NCBI GenBank assembly: GCA_033239125.1
Contig: BSWB01000001.1
Span: 26,005,501 to 26,069,500, forward strand
Reading direction: 5' to 3'
From: Fagopyrum homotropicum
Lineage: Eukaryota > Streptophyta > Magnoliopsida > Caryophyllales > Polygonaceae
DNA: 64,000 nucleotides
How positions within the stretch are numbered: position 1 is the first letter of the stretch; every line of letters starts with the position of its first letter. Below are positions 1-10,447 of the stretch, in pieces. The notes below the pieces were generated by a model. That model saw only the letters and a program-made list of their open reading frames with translations, had not been told where the DNA came from and did not search any database. The position numbers were made by a program, and so were the translations under genes.

Positions 1-901
1 GTAATTCCTTCGCATGAGGTTGGACGTCGAGATGTGATTTTGATAACCATGCCTTATTTGACAGGCGTTTGAGTTACCACGAGTACGGACTGGTTGAGAC
101 GTGTTAGAGTGTATTTTGACTCAGGTAAGTCCTTGCGACTTACTTAGCCAGTTTCTGGGTATTAGTTGAGTGATAGTGGTTGTGTGTGCTTTGTGCGTGT
201 TTTAATAATAATAACTTGCTAGGACGACTGTCATTATTATGTTTAAGGCCCAAGTGTATGTATAACGGGCCGTGACATCATTGCCCAGCTCTGACAGGAG
301 ACTGAGAGGTTCTCTATACCCAGACCAGGCAGGTACAAGGTGAGATGCATCGGATCCATTCCTGATGGTTACACGGGGGCGGAGGCGAGGTTTGGGAATC
401 CCTCGTGTCACAAAATAAGTATCATTAGCGTGAAAGAGTAACTTAACTCAAGATAATAAAACGGACTTGTGTGAAAGCATGGTGGGTGTTTATATTTTTT
501 ATGTGTGTGTTTGTGCTGCTATTATTCTGCTAATATTTAGATAACTAGCTAACGGTTCCTCTTGTTGTGTTTTTAGATTTACCACAGGTTAGACCAGCAG
601 CTGAGTGATCCGGAAGTAGTGGTCAGCCGGGTCTCCGTACTCCTTAGAGTGGGGGTTGGGAGTTGTGTTTGTCTTTTCTTTCTTTTGGTTAAGACAGTTG
701 TTCGTTTCTTTTGTTTAAGTACTTTAGGCTGCTAGACAGTGTTGCATTCATTACCTTAAAAATACTATTTTATGAATTTCGGTTTTCTTTATTTGTGTCT
801 TGTTGTAAGATCCTAGTAATGTTGTTGTCAAACTGAGGTCGGGACCCATTGTGAGGTCCTAACCAGTAATGTCCCGAGTTCTGAGAATTCGGGGTGTTAC
901 A
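1..901 (+). repeat. 5' LTR of the chromovirus, partial
   Basis: Bases 1-901 match 9560-10447 almost perfectly. By eye I count about 14 substitutions, nearly all transitions, and one indel of about 13 bp near 490-510. The LTR ends in GTTACA at 901, pairing with TGTAAT at the start of the 3' copy (8076). Roughly 1.5 kb of this LTR lies upstream of the window. Confidence 0.93.
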
Positions 902-904
902 ACA

Positions 905-916
905 TGGTATCAAAGC
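905..916 (+). other. Primer-binding site, initiator-Met tRNA type
   Basis: TGGTATCAAAGC starts three bases after the LTR end. It matches the usual plant TGGTATCAGAGC site with one change. The leader from 917 to the gag start at 1176 shows no other feature. Confidence 0.85.
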
Positions 917-1175
917 TCTAGGTTGGCAACAATGGCACTTGAAATCTTCTGAAAGACTGAATAAGTTTTTGCAGAACCCGAAAAGAAGTCTGAGTTTTAA
1001 AAAGAAATTTTTTGGTTTTAAATGCATGCATAGTCTGGTTGGGAATAGAAAAGTACGGCTGACCACCACTACTACCGCGGATCTCAGTATGCTTAGTATG
1101 GACTTTAGGTTTTACTGTAGATGGACTTTTTGGACTTTTAGCTAGTAGTAATTATAGTTATTATTCCTCGCGCAG

Positions 1176-2978
1176 ATGGCACGTACTAGAGCTACGCTAG
1201 CTACTGGTCGAGGTAGAGGTCGTCCACCTCTCCCTCTAGCTGGACTAGGTAGGGGAGATGGGACCCCTATAGTTAGAGGACGCGGCCGTGGAGGTAGACC
1301 TCCACTAGCCCGAGGCCGAGGTCGAGCTCCTAGAGAGGATCCACCAGCAGTGATCATGCCAGAGGCTGGAGTGGAGGAGGTAGCTGAGAGTGTAGGTCCT
1401 GAGGTCAGGAATGAGACCGTTGCTAGGTTTGGAGCACAGAGAGCACGTTCGACGGAGTCAGGACGTTTTTCCATTGGAGCGACTGAGTACAGAGAGTACC
1501 GAGCATACGTTGAGCGTATGGAGGAGGCTGCTATGATAGAGAGACTTACCCAGGTACCACTAGTACCGGCTAGATCTGTCCAGGTGACACAGGGAGTACC
1601 TCAGGTGTCAGATGTACCTAAGAGGAGGGTTGTGGCTGATAGAGCTCCTACTGGGTCTAGAGCACCGAGGCCGGATGAGTGGTTGAAGGCTTTCAACTCT
1701 CAGAAGGTCCCCTCATATAGTGGAGAGATAGGACTGGAGGTGGAGCATTGGATTGGACAGGTAGAGACTGCGTTAGAGGCAATACGTTGCCTAGAGGATC
1801 GGCAGGTGGATTTGGTGCAGACATGCTTCACTAGGGATGCTCATTCCTGGTGGCGGACCATGCGTAGTCGAGTCACCAGTTGGGAGCAGATGAGGAGCAT
1901 TGTTAGAGACAGATACTGCCCTGTCTCGTTGAGGAGAGAGAGGTTCCAGGACTTCATTGAGACAGGATTTGAGGACATTCCGATTGCTGCTGCCATCAAG
2001 AAGTTCCAGAAGGAACTGACACTGCTTGGACCAGTTGCACCTCCTGAAGAGCAGCATGTATATCTCTTTTCACGGAGATTGAGAGAGAGTACTCGTTCCT
2101 ATCTGGCAGGATTTCGCTGTGAAACTCTGTCAGACTATCAGGATAGAGCGTCTGCGTATGAGAGAGACATACCAGTGTCGAGGAGAGCTGCATAGTCAGA
2201 CAGGCCGAATAAGCGGCAGAGGACAGGTTATGCTAGTGGTAGTTCAGGAGTAGCTGTTTTTGGACGGGGACAGACTCAAGGGCGACATAGCCATACAGCT
2301 ACTGATCAGACTTCAGCTGGTGGCTTGCAGTGCCATAACTGCAGTGGCTATGGACATATCCGATCGAACTGCACGAAGCCGGCAGTGACCTGCTTTCAGT
2401 GCGGCAAGGTTGGACATAGAGTTGCATTCTGCCGCCAGGGCAAGGCTCCATCTCAGCAGGGTTCTTCTCCTGCAGGCTTATCAGGGAGTGTACAAAGACC
2501 GCCACAGTACCGAGCTCCGAGTCAGCAGCAGCAGTACCGAGCTCCTGGTCAGCAACAGTCTTACAGGGCTCCAGGACACACACCATCACAGAGTTCTATG
2601 CAGGGATCAGGTCGGGGCAGAGGACGTGGTAGTGTAGCTGATACTAGAGGAGCTCAAGCCCGAGTATTTGAGTTGAGAGATGCTGATCAGCCAGATGCAC
2701 CGACGGCCACAGGTACGATCCAGATTCATGACTTACCTATACGAGTTTTATTTGATACGGGTGCTACACATTCCTTCATATCTGATACATGCGTAGATAG
2801 GTTGTCCTTAGCTACTGTAGAGGGAATACCTTTTATGATAGGCTTACCTGATGGGAGTAAGGTAAGAGGGACTAGAGAGATCTTTGGATGTCCTGTTCGC
2901 ATGGGAGATCGAGACTGGCTAGTCAATTTTCTAGTCATGCCCTTAGCTCATGAGGATGTCATTTTAGGGATAGACTAG
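1176..2978 (+). pseudogene. gag-protease region of the chromovirus
   Basis: The start at 1176 opens with a basic, Arg/Gly/Pro-rich N-terminus (about residues 1-60). A retrotransposon gag domain follows to about residue 335. An in-frame TAG at 2193-2195 interrupts the frame, which resumes unchanged. Two CCHC zinc knuckles (CX2CX4HX4C) lie at about 2331-2434, then a Gln-rich linker, then an aspartic protease with the FDTGATH active-site motif near 2751. A second TAG at 2976-2978 replaces the tryptophan normally found after the conserved ILGID. Gag packages the RNA and the protease cleaves the polyprotein. With these stops no full Gag-Pol can be made unless stops are read through. Confidence 0.9.
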
Positions 2979-4112
2979 ATGAGAAAGCATGGAGCAGTCT
3001 TAGACATTGGTAGGAGGATAGTGACCGTTGCCACGGAGGAGGGCCATAGAGTAATATTCCGAGGTTGGGACCTCGGAAAGTAAGGCACAGTTATCAGTGC
3101 AGTGAGGGCAGCGAGACTGATAGCACAGGGTTGCGAAGCCTTCTGGTGTTATGCCATGAAGAAAAGCAAGAGCCTGACTATAGAGGAGATACTTGTTGCA
3201 TGCGAGTTTGCAGAGGTATTCAGTGACGACCTGCCAGGATTACCCCCACATAGGAGCGTTGATTTCAGCATTGACTTGGAGTCGGGCACGAGACCGATCT
3301 CGAAGGCTCCGTACCGTATGGCACCTATAGAGCTGCTTGAGCTGAAGAAGCAGTTAGAGGAGCTAGCAGAGAAGGGTTTCATACGCCCTAGTGTGTCTCC
3401 CTGGGGTGCGCCAGTGTTGTTTGTGAAGAAGAAGGACGGATCGATGAGGTTGTGCATAGACTACAAAGAGCTGAACAAGGTAACCATAAAGAACAAATAC
3501 CCACTGCCGCGCATAGATGATCTGTTGGACCAGTTGCATGGAGCGTCTGTGTTCTCGAGGATAGACTTGAGGTCAGGTTACCACCAGTTGAGGGTGAGAG
3601 ATCAGAACATACCTAAGACGGCATTCCGGACTAGGTATGGTCATTATGAGTTCGTAGTGATGCCATTTGGGCTCACTAATGCACCATCGGTGTTCATGGA
3701 GTTGATGAATGGGATATTCATTGACTTCTTAGACCAATTTGTAGTGGTCTTCATTGACGACATCCTAGTCTACTCTAGGAGTCGAGAGGAGCATGCCGGA
3801 CACTTGAGGACAGTATTGCAGATTCTACAGGATAGCCAGTTGTATGCTAAGCTATCCAAGTGTGAGTTTTGGATGTCAGAGGTGGCTTTCTTAGGTCACG
3901 TGGTGACTGCTGAGGGTATTAAAGTCGATCCGGCGAAGATCGAGTCAGTATCTTCTTGGCAACCTCCTAAGAATGTTAAGGAGGTTCGCAGCTTTCTAGG
4001 TTTAGCAGGTTACTGCCGCCGGTTTGTGGAAGGGTTCTCTTTGATTGCCCGACCACTTACTTGTCTTCTGAGGAAGACCACTCGGTTTGTCTGGTCTGAG
4101 CCGTGTCAGTAG
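2979..4112 (+). pseudogene. Reverse transcriptase of the chromovirus
   Basis: The same frame continues after the protease. A TAA at 3081-3083 breaks the linker, and the RT frame is open from 3102 to 4109. The typical chromovirus fingers and palm are visible: a PYRMAP start, the [18 protein letters not shown] segment, [12 protein letters not shown], the [17 protein letters not shown] block and the catalytic FIDD at about 3750-3761 (the YxDD box). The frame ends in TAG at 4110-4112 directly after a CAG, where a second glutamine codon would be expected. The catalytic residues themselves look intact, so the damage is mainly stops outside the core. Confidence 0.92.
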
Positions 4113-4783
4113 AGTTTTGAGGAGCTGAAGAGGAGATTGACATCCGCTCCGATTTTGGCACAGCCTGAGGGTACTGATGATTTTGTGGTATACAGTGATG
4201 CATCCAAGCTGGGCTTGGGGTGTGTTTTGATGCAGAGGGGTAAGGTCATAGCTTATGCGTCTCGACAGTTGAAGACGTATGAGGAGAACTACCCCACAAA
4301 TTATCTAGAGTTGGCTGCAGTAGTCCATGCTCTTAAGATCTGGCGTACTATCTCTATGGGGCGACATGTCAGATCTTCACAGACCATAAGAGTCTGAAGT
4401 ATATATTCACTCAGCGGGAGTTGAATAACTGCCAGAGGCGGTGGTTAGAGTTGATCAAGGACTTCGACCTTGAGATCCTTTACCACCCCGGAAAGGCGAA
4501 TGTGGTAGCTGATGCTTTGAGCCGGAAGACGCCTAGGGAGATGGCGATAGCCCGGTTGACGGTACAGCTACAGTTGCAGAGGGACTTGGCTTGGTTGGAG
4601 ATAGAGATTCAGTTTCCCGATACTGATGGTCAGTTGGCTACCATGGAGTTACTTCCTGATCTGTTGGATGAGATCCGACAGAAGCAGGAGACTTGCCCGA
4701 CTTGGATCAGGATCCGAGACAGGATGTCTCGAGATGAGGCCCCACAGTTTACTATTGGTGCAGATGGAGTGATGAGACGTTAG
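4113..4783 (+). pseudogene. RNase H domain and connection of the chromovirus
   Basis: From 4137 the RNase H core is clear, with the YSDAS motif carrying the first catalytic Asp and a later YLELAAV carrying the Glu. The reading frame is lost near 4345, where one base seems to be missing after KIWR. The rest of the domain (a [12 protein letters not shown] stretch, then [16 protein letters not shown] and [10 protein letters not shown]) is read one frame over, up to a TAG at 4781-4783. RNase H degrades the RNA strand of the RNA/DNA hybrid during reverse transcription. Confidence 0.9.
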
Positions 4784-7205
4784 GATCGTGTTTGTGTGCC
4801 GTCAGATAGTGAGTTGAGACAGAGGATACTAGGTGAGGCTCATGCTACCCCATACTCAGTACATCCTGGAGCAAGTAAGATGTACAAGGATGTGAGACGG
4901 TCCTTTTGGTGGGGTGGTTTGAAGCCCGATGTGACTCGGTATGTAGCTCAGTGCGCGACCTGCCAGCTGGTCAAGATTGAGCACCGTAGGTTTGGAGGAG
5001 AGCTCCACCCACTTCTAGTACCACAGTGGAAGTAGGAGGATATATCTATGGGTTTTGTCACAGGTTTGAGACTCAGCAGAGGATTTGATGCTATTTGGGT
5101 AGTGTTCGCCACTTAGCGTGCGTGCAAATAAGCTTTAACTTTATAAAACTAGAATCAAGCAAGCGAACCCGCAGTGTACGGATCAACGTAGTTAAGCAAG
5201 AATTCCAGAGTATCAAACACAGGGATTTGGGGGGAACAAATTCAATTATAGGTTATCAAGCAAGTAAATGTAAGAGATTTTCGAATTATTGGGAAAACAA
5301 CAATCCTAAAGATCCAAGTATCCAGCTGTGGCAATCGATTCAAGATATACTAATGATATAAGGACAGAGTTAAGATATGCAAAGGTATGCTAATGTAAGG
5401 TAATCGTACGGTGAAGTTCCAGAAACCTTATATAACTCACCTACAAGACACTCTCTATACAAGTTGTTGAGGCTTCAATATAGAAAGGTTCTAAAGGCAA
5501 GAATTAATATCAAATACCCAAACTTGTAATCCAAGGATCAAGACTAACTAAATCGATTAAGGTTGTGACACTCACAATCGAGGTAGAGGTTGTTGAGGCT
5601 TCACTACCACCTAGAAAAGACAAGCCAAGACTAAGTTAAAGCAAATCTTTAACTTTGGATTAAAGTAAAAGCAAGTTCGTAAACTTAAGGGAAATCACGG
5701 TTAGTTCTTGAGGTTCCACGGTCGTGGACTCAAGAACAGGCCGTAATTTAGGGTTCGTCGGCGATTCTCTCTAACTCTCAGGGTCCAATCTGTTTACGAT
5801 CGATCTATCATCATCTAAGCCACAACTATCAACCCTTCACCTTAGAATTGTTAAGGGTTTTTAGCCAACAATAGTCATATTGATATCAAATTCAAGAATT
5901 AAAAGATTGAAAGATGAAAACTTCCGAAAACCTTCAATAACCCTCAAATCAGTTTCAAAGTCACAATCAAGAACAATAATCGTCACTAGATTCGGAATAA
6001 CTCAAACAAACACAAATCTTAGGTAAGAAGGAAGAACGGGATGTCAATCCGTCTTCTAAATCAAACCTAAACAAGAAGAGAAATCTTCTTGCGAACAATC
6101 TTCCAAATCTTCGATCTTCCGTCAATCCGGAAATCACAATAGCGTTGCGCCGAAATCTTTCAAACACAACTTCCGCCAAAAGCAAAATTAGGGCAATCCC
6201 AAACACAAGTGCCAGATGTGTCTATACGTAAGCGAAGGTAGATCTAAGCAAAGGTTGCAAGATCTCTAAGCGGAGGTGACGGAATCTCTCTTCGTCCGTC
6301 CTTTTATAGTGTAAGATAAACTTTCGGCCCGGCCCAATCTTTTAAAAGATCGTGGCTTAAAGTGTGGCGAAAAAGATCGCCAAGATCACGGTCGTGGAAG
6401 GTTCCACGACCGTAATTTAGAGCGTGGAAATCAACACGGTTTGAACCATCTTCTCCACGGCCGTAGAAGTTACTGGAATGAACCACGCTTCACTTGCTAT
6501 GGTTCCACGGTCGTGGACTTGAACGTGGAAAGTAGTACGGCCGTATTTTAGAGCGTGGTTTAGGGCAAGAACGTGATTCTTCCCTAGCCTCGTGCATTCT
6601 TCAAGTTGACACTTCTTTTGCTCCTAAGAATGTCCTCAATCCATGGACATGTCAAACAACTTCCTCCTCGCTCAATTTCGTTCGGAAATAGCTCTCAATT
6701 ACCTATAATCAACATAAAGCTTGTGTAGATCTCTATATCGACATTATAGATAAACTAGCTCACAAATGCATCAATGCTCAATCAATGACTATCAATATGG
6801 ATCAAATACACTTAGAAAACGTGCCTAAAATATCACAATATTTCATGCTAACAGGTAGTGGTAGACCGCTTGACGAAGACCGCACGTTTCATTCCGATTG
6901 AGGAAACGTGGCCGGTGAGTCGTTTGGCTGAGAAGTTCACCAGACACATTGTGAGACTCCATGGAGTACCGAGGACTATCGTCTCTGACAGAGATGGACG
7001 TTTTACCTCGAGATTTTGGCAGCAGGTACATACTGCTTTGGGGACGAGTCTCCACTTTACTACCGCCTACCACCCACAGACAGACGGACAGTCTGAGAGG
7101 ACCATTCAGACCTTAGAGGACATGCTTCGGGCGTGTGTACTAGATTGGGGACAGGTATGGCCAGATCACCTCCCACTGGTAGAGTTTTCGTATCATAATA
7201 GCTAG
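4784..7205 (+). pseudogene. Integrase, N-terminal and core part, split by a solo LTR
   Basis: 4784-5097 encodes the zinc-binding HHCC domain (H near HATPYSVHPG and CATCQ for the Cys pair) and the linker. A TAG at 5033-5035 replaces the Trp usual in the PxWKW motif. At 5103-6853 a solo LTR interrupts the codons for the first strand of the catalytic core. The core resumes at 6854 with VVDRLTKTARFIP, then IVSDRDGRF (second Asp) and the HPQTDGQSERTIQTLE block (Glu). Another TAG follows at 7203-7205. Removing the insertion and one copy of its 5-bp duplication would bring the two halves back into register. Confidence 0.9.
5103..6853 (-). repeat. Solo LTR of another retrotransposon family, 1751 bp, TSD GGTAG
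   Basis: The insertion begins TGTTCGCCACTTAGC and ends ATGCTAACA, a TG...CA pair. It is flanked by GGTAG at 5098-5102 and 6854-6858, the 5-bp duplication expected of LTR elements. No coding region is found inside. The same sequence appears in reverse from 63485 to the window end, where it starts TGTTAGCATG. Inside are several near-palindromes of the type CCACGGTCGTGG (about 5716, 6387-6413, 6453, 6504) and TACGGCCGTA (about 6535). A solo LTR forms by recombination between the two LTRs of a full element. The family could be Athila-like, but no PBS or internal domain is present to prove it. Strand is a guess. Confidence 0.88.
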
Positions 7206-7862
7206 CACGCGTCTATTGGGATGGCTCCTTATGAGGCTTTGTACGGGCGGAGATGTCGTACACCATTATGTTGGGATGAGCCCAGCAGAGTTGATGGAGT
7301 AGCTCCAGATCAGATACAGGATGACATCGCTCGGATTGCCCTAGTCCGAGAGCGGATGTTAGCAACTCAGAGTCGTCAGAAGTCCTACGCCGACAAAAGG
7401 CGTCGACCTTTGGAGTTTAGAGTGGGTGCTCAGGTGTGGCTGAGAGTGTCACCTACGAGAGGAGTTCGGCGTTTCGGCATTAAGGGGAAGCTGAGTCCCC
7501 GATATGTCGGACCTTTTGAGATCTTAGAGAGAGTTGGGGAGGTGGCATACAGATTAGCACTACCGCCGAGATTAGAGGGTGTTCATCCGGTCTTTCATGT
7601 ATCTCAGTTGAGAGAGTACATTCCGGATCCGAGACACGTCATCAGTCATGAGGATCTGACAATTGAGCCTGACCATACATTTGTAGAGTACCCAGTAGCT
7701 GTCTTGGAGCGCAGTACTAGACGTCTGCAGTCCAAGGAGATACCTATGTTGCGGATCCAGTGGTCTAGAAGAGGAGCTGATGAGGCCACTTGGGAGACTG
7801 AGGAGAGTATTAGACGTAACTATCCCGAGTTCTTTGCAGAGTTAGAGGTTACTCCTGTTTGA
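7206..7862 (+). pseudogene. Integrase C-terminal part with GPY/F module and chromodomain
   Basis: The frame is open from the stop at 7203 to TGA at 7860-7862. It contains the MAPYEALYGRRCRTP segment, the KSYADKRRRPLEF stretch, the GPY/F module (PRYVGPFEILERVGEVAYRL), the HPVFHVSQLR motif and a C-terminal chromodomain at about 7690-7850 (aromatic and WE residues in IQWSRRGADEATWE). Integrase chromodomains of this class steer insertion toward marked chromatin. This 213-codon part is the best-preserved coding piece of the element. Confidence 0.93.
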
Positions 7863-8075
7863 CGAGTTAGTACTCGGATGTTGTGTTGTTTGACCTTTCA
7901 GGTTTTTATACTGATTTGAGTGATTACGTTCTATGTGACACATGTCTATTGTTGATGATTGAGTAGTTGCTTGTAGCCAACGAAAATGTCGAGAAAATTA
8001 AATATACCAAAGGAATGCGCCATTAAGAGAATTATTCTAAGTTTCGGGACGAAACTTCTTTTCAGAGGGCACTGA

Positions 8076-9232
8076 TGTAATAACTGGAATTTTGAAACTC
8101 CGTTAAACCTGAATTTAACCTATTTCTGAAACGTCAATCTTAAATAAATAAGTACATAAATTAAAATACGGAATTTAATTTACGTACTTTAAAATAAGAA
8201 TAATAATAAGTTATAAAATACGGAATTTAATTCCGTATTATATAAATTTCCCGCACTTAATTAACGAGTTCCGGATCCTATTTTAAAGAGAGAGAGGCTG
8301 GATATAACCCGCTACCAGGCCCAATTACCGGCCCAGCCAGCCAGCCCATTCGTAAGAAACTAATCTAATTAACCTAATTAAAATTAACCTAATCTAAACC
8401 TATCCTGCTACTGTTGCGTGCTGCTACCCATCTCTCCCTTACCTTCTACGCTTCGTCGACCAGCAGCCTTGCCTTCTGCACATTGGAAGCGAGCACCAGT
8501 GAGCAGCCCCGTTGACGAGCCGGTCGCCGCACTCCACCACCAGGCCTGCCGCCGCCGGCCTTGTCGACCACCAACGCGCCCAGGTTAGCCACCGGTCCTG
8601 TCTATCTCTCCCCACCCCTCTTTTCTGTTTCAAAGCGGCCAGACCTAACATTACCGTCCCACAGCCGTTGCGAGTCCCACCAGTGAGCCGTCGCCGCACC
8701 TCCTGGACCAACGTAGCACCCGGTGGCAAGGTCAGTCGTCTGCCCTATTCTGTTTCCTCTTTCTGTTCCGGTACGCCGTGCTAACCCCTCTCCTTGCGGC
8801 TGTTGTGTGGAACCAGCCAAGATCTCCCCGCCTTCGACTGCAGATCGGCGCCGCCTAGAACCTCCATATCGGACTGCAACGCCGGTAAGACTTCCTCCCT
8901 GCCACCTCTACTCTTCTGCGCTGGTGCCGGTCTTCGACCGCTGTTGAGTTGTTAGTACACTGTGATGTGTATATATATATACATTGGAATGTCACGAAGG
9001 CAGTGCAGAATATACATGTATATATGATGAGAAGTAGAAGCGGAAAGTTATAAAAATAAGTATCAGTTAGTATAGTGTATATAGGAGTTGTGTATGCCGA
9101 GTATATAAGTATACGTATATATATATATATTATATGAAATAAAAGTGTACATAAGTGAATTAAAGTTATACATGTAGATTGGTATATATATATAAATCTA
9201 CTCATATGAATTGGAGTTGGGGAAATGTCATG

Positions 9233-9313
<81 letters not shown>

Positions 9314-10447
9314 CCGAATGGTTACGGATTTAATATGAATGGAAGGAAAGGTTAGAGTATGCACCTACGTATACATACGTTTAGAAGAGTAAAGTAATAA
9401 TAGGGAAGTAAGGAGGGATTTTGGTTCTTGGAAGAGTTTTAGAGTGTAACTTATAACTGGTGTAACTATCAAAGGGAATTGATAGTTTTCTAAATTAAAT
9501 TTCGAGAAATTACGATACCAAGGGTAAAAAGGGTTTTTTACCATATGAGAGCTTTTTCCGTAATTCCTTCGCATGAGGTTGGACGTCGAGATGTGATTTT
9601 GATAACCATGCCTTATTTGACAGGCATTTGAGTTACCACGAGTACGGACTGGTTGAGACGTGTTAGAGTGTATTTTGACTCAAGTAAGTCCTTGCGACTT
9701 ACTTAGCCAGTTTCTGGGTATTAGTTGAGTGATAGTGGTTGTGTGTGCTTTGTGCGTGTTTTAATAATAATAACTTGCTATGACGACTATTATTATTATG
9801 TTTAAGGCCCAAGTGTATGTATAACGGGCCGTGACATCACTGCCCAGCTCTGACAGGAGACTGGGAGGTTCTCTATACCCAGACCAGGCAGGTACAAGGT
9901 GAGATGCATCGGATCCATTCCTGATGGTTACACGGGGGCGGAGGCGAGGTTTGGGAATCCCTTGTGTCACAAAATAAGTATCATTAGCGTGAAAGAGTAA
10001 CTTAACTCAAGATAATAAAACGAACTTGTGTGAAAGCATGATGGGTGTTTATGTGTTTTTGCTGCTATTATTCTGCTAATATTTAGATAACTAGCTAACG
10101 GTTCCTCTTGTTGTGTTTTTAGATTTACCACAGGTTAGACCAGCAGCTGAGTGATCCGGAAGTAGTGGTCAGCCGGGTCTCCGTACTCCTTAGAGTGGGG
10201 GTTGGGAGTTGTGTTTGTCTTTTCTTTCTTTTGGTTAAGACAGTTGTTCGTTTCTTTTGTTTAAGTACTTTAGGCTGCTAGACAGTGTTGCATTCATTAC
10301 CTTAAAAATACTATTTTATGAATTTTGGTTTTCTTTATTTGTGTCTTGTTGCAAGATCCTAGTAATGTTGTTGTCAAACTGAGGTCGGGACCCATTGTGA
10401 GGTCCTAACCAGTAATGTCCCGAGTTTTGAGAATTCGAGGTGTTACA
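8076..10447 (+). repeat. 3' LTR of the chromovirus, 2372 bp
   Basis: It starts TGTAATAACTGG just after a short purine stretch (CAGAGGG, 8063-8069, the likely polypurine tract) and ends GGTGTTACA. Its last 888 bases match bases 1-901 of the window. A GC-rich segment at about 8400-8950 and an AT microsatellite at 9234-9309 lie in its first half. The bases after it (ACTAT, 10448-10452) are the candidate right-hand target duplication. Short open frames inside the GC-rich part have no recognisable domain and I do not call them genes. Confidence 0.92.
9234..9309. repeat. (AT)n microsatellite inside the 3' LTR
   Basis: About 38 AT units in a row with no interruption from 9236. Whether the 5' LTR has the same tract cannot be seen, because that part is outside the window. 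Confidence 0.95.

Larger units (their letters stand above)
1..10447 (+). mobile_element. Ty3-type chromovirus, LTR retrotransposon (5' end outside window)
   Basis: The element runs from inside its 5' LTR to the end of its 3' LTR at 10447. Domain order is gag, zinc knuckles, protease, RT, RNase H, integrase and a C-terminal chromodomain, which is the order of plant Ty3 chromoviruses; the Tekay/Del group is my best guess. The primer-binding site matches the initiator-Met tRNA type. Reading frames are interrupted by seven in-frame stops (2193, 2976, 3081, 4110, 4781, 5033, 7203) and one frameshift near 4345, plus a nested solo LTR at 5103-6853. It is therefore not autonomous. The 3' LTR ends in sequence that continues a DUF1985 exon, so the element landed in a MULE-borne gene. 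The 5' flank is not visible, so the target duplication cannot be confirmed. Confidence 0.93.

Noticed and set aside
2193..2195. Programmed read-through of the gag TAG
   Set aside because: The frame continues, but the same element has six further stops and a frameshift, so decay is the simpler explanation.
8439..8947. Overlapping open frames in the GC-rich part of the 3' LTR
   Set aside because: They lie on both strands of an LTR, have no domain, and reflect few AT-rich stop codons in this segment.
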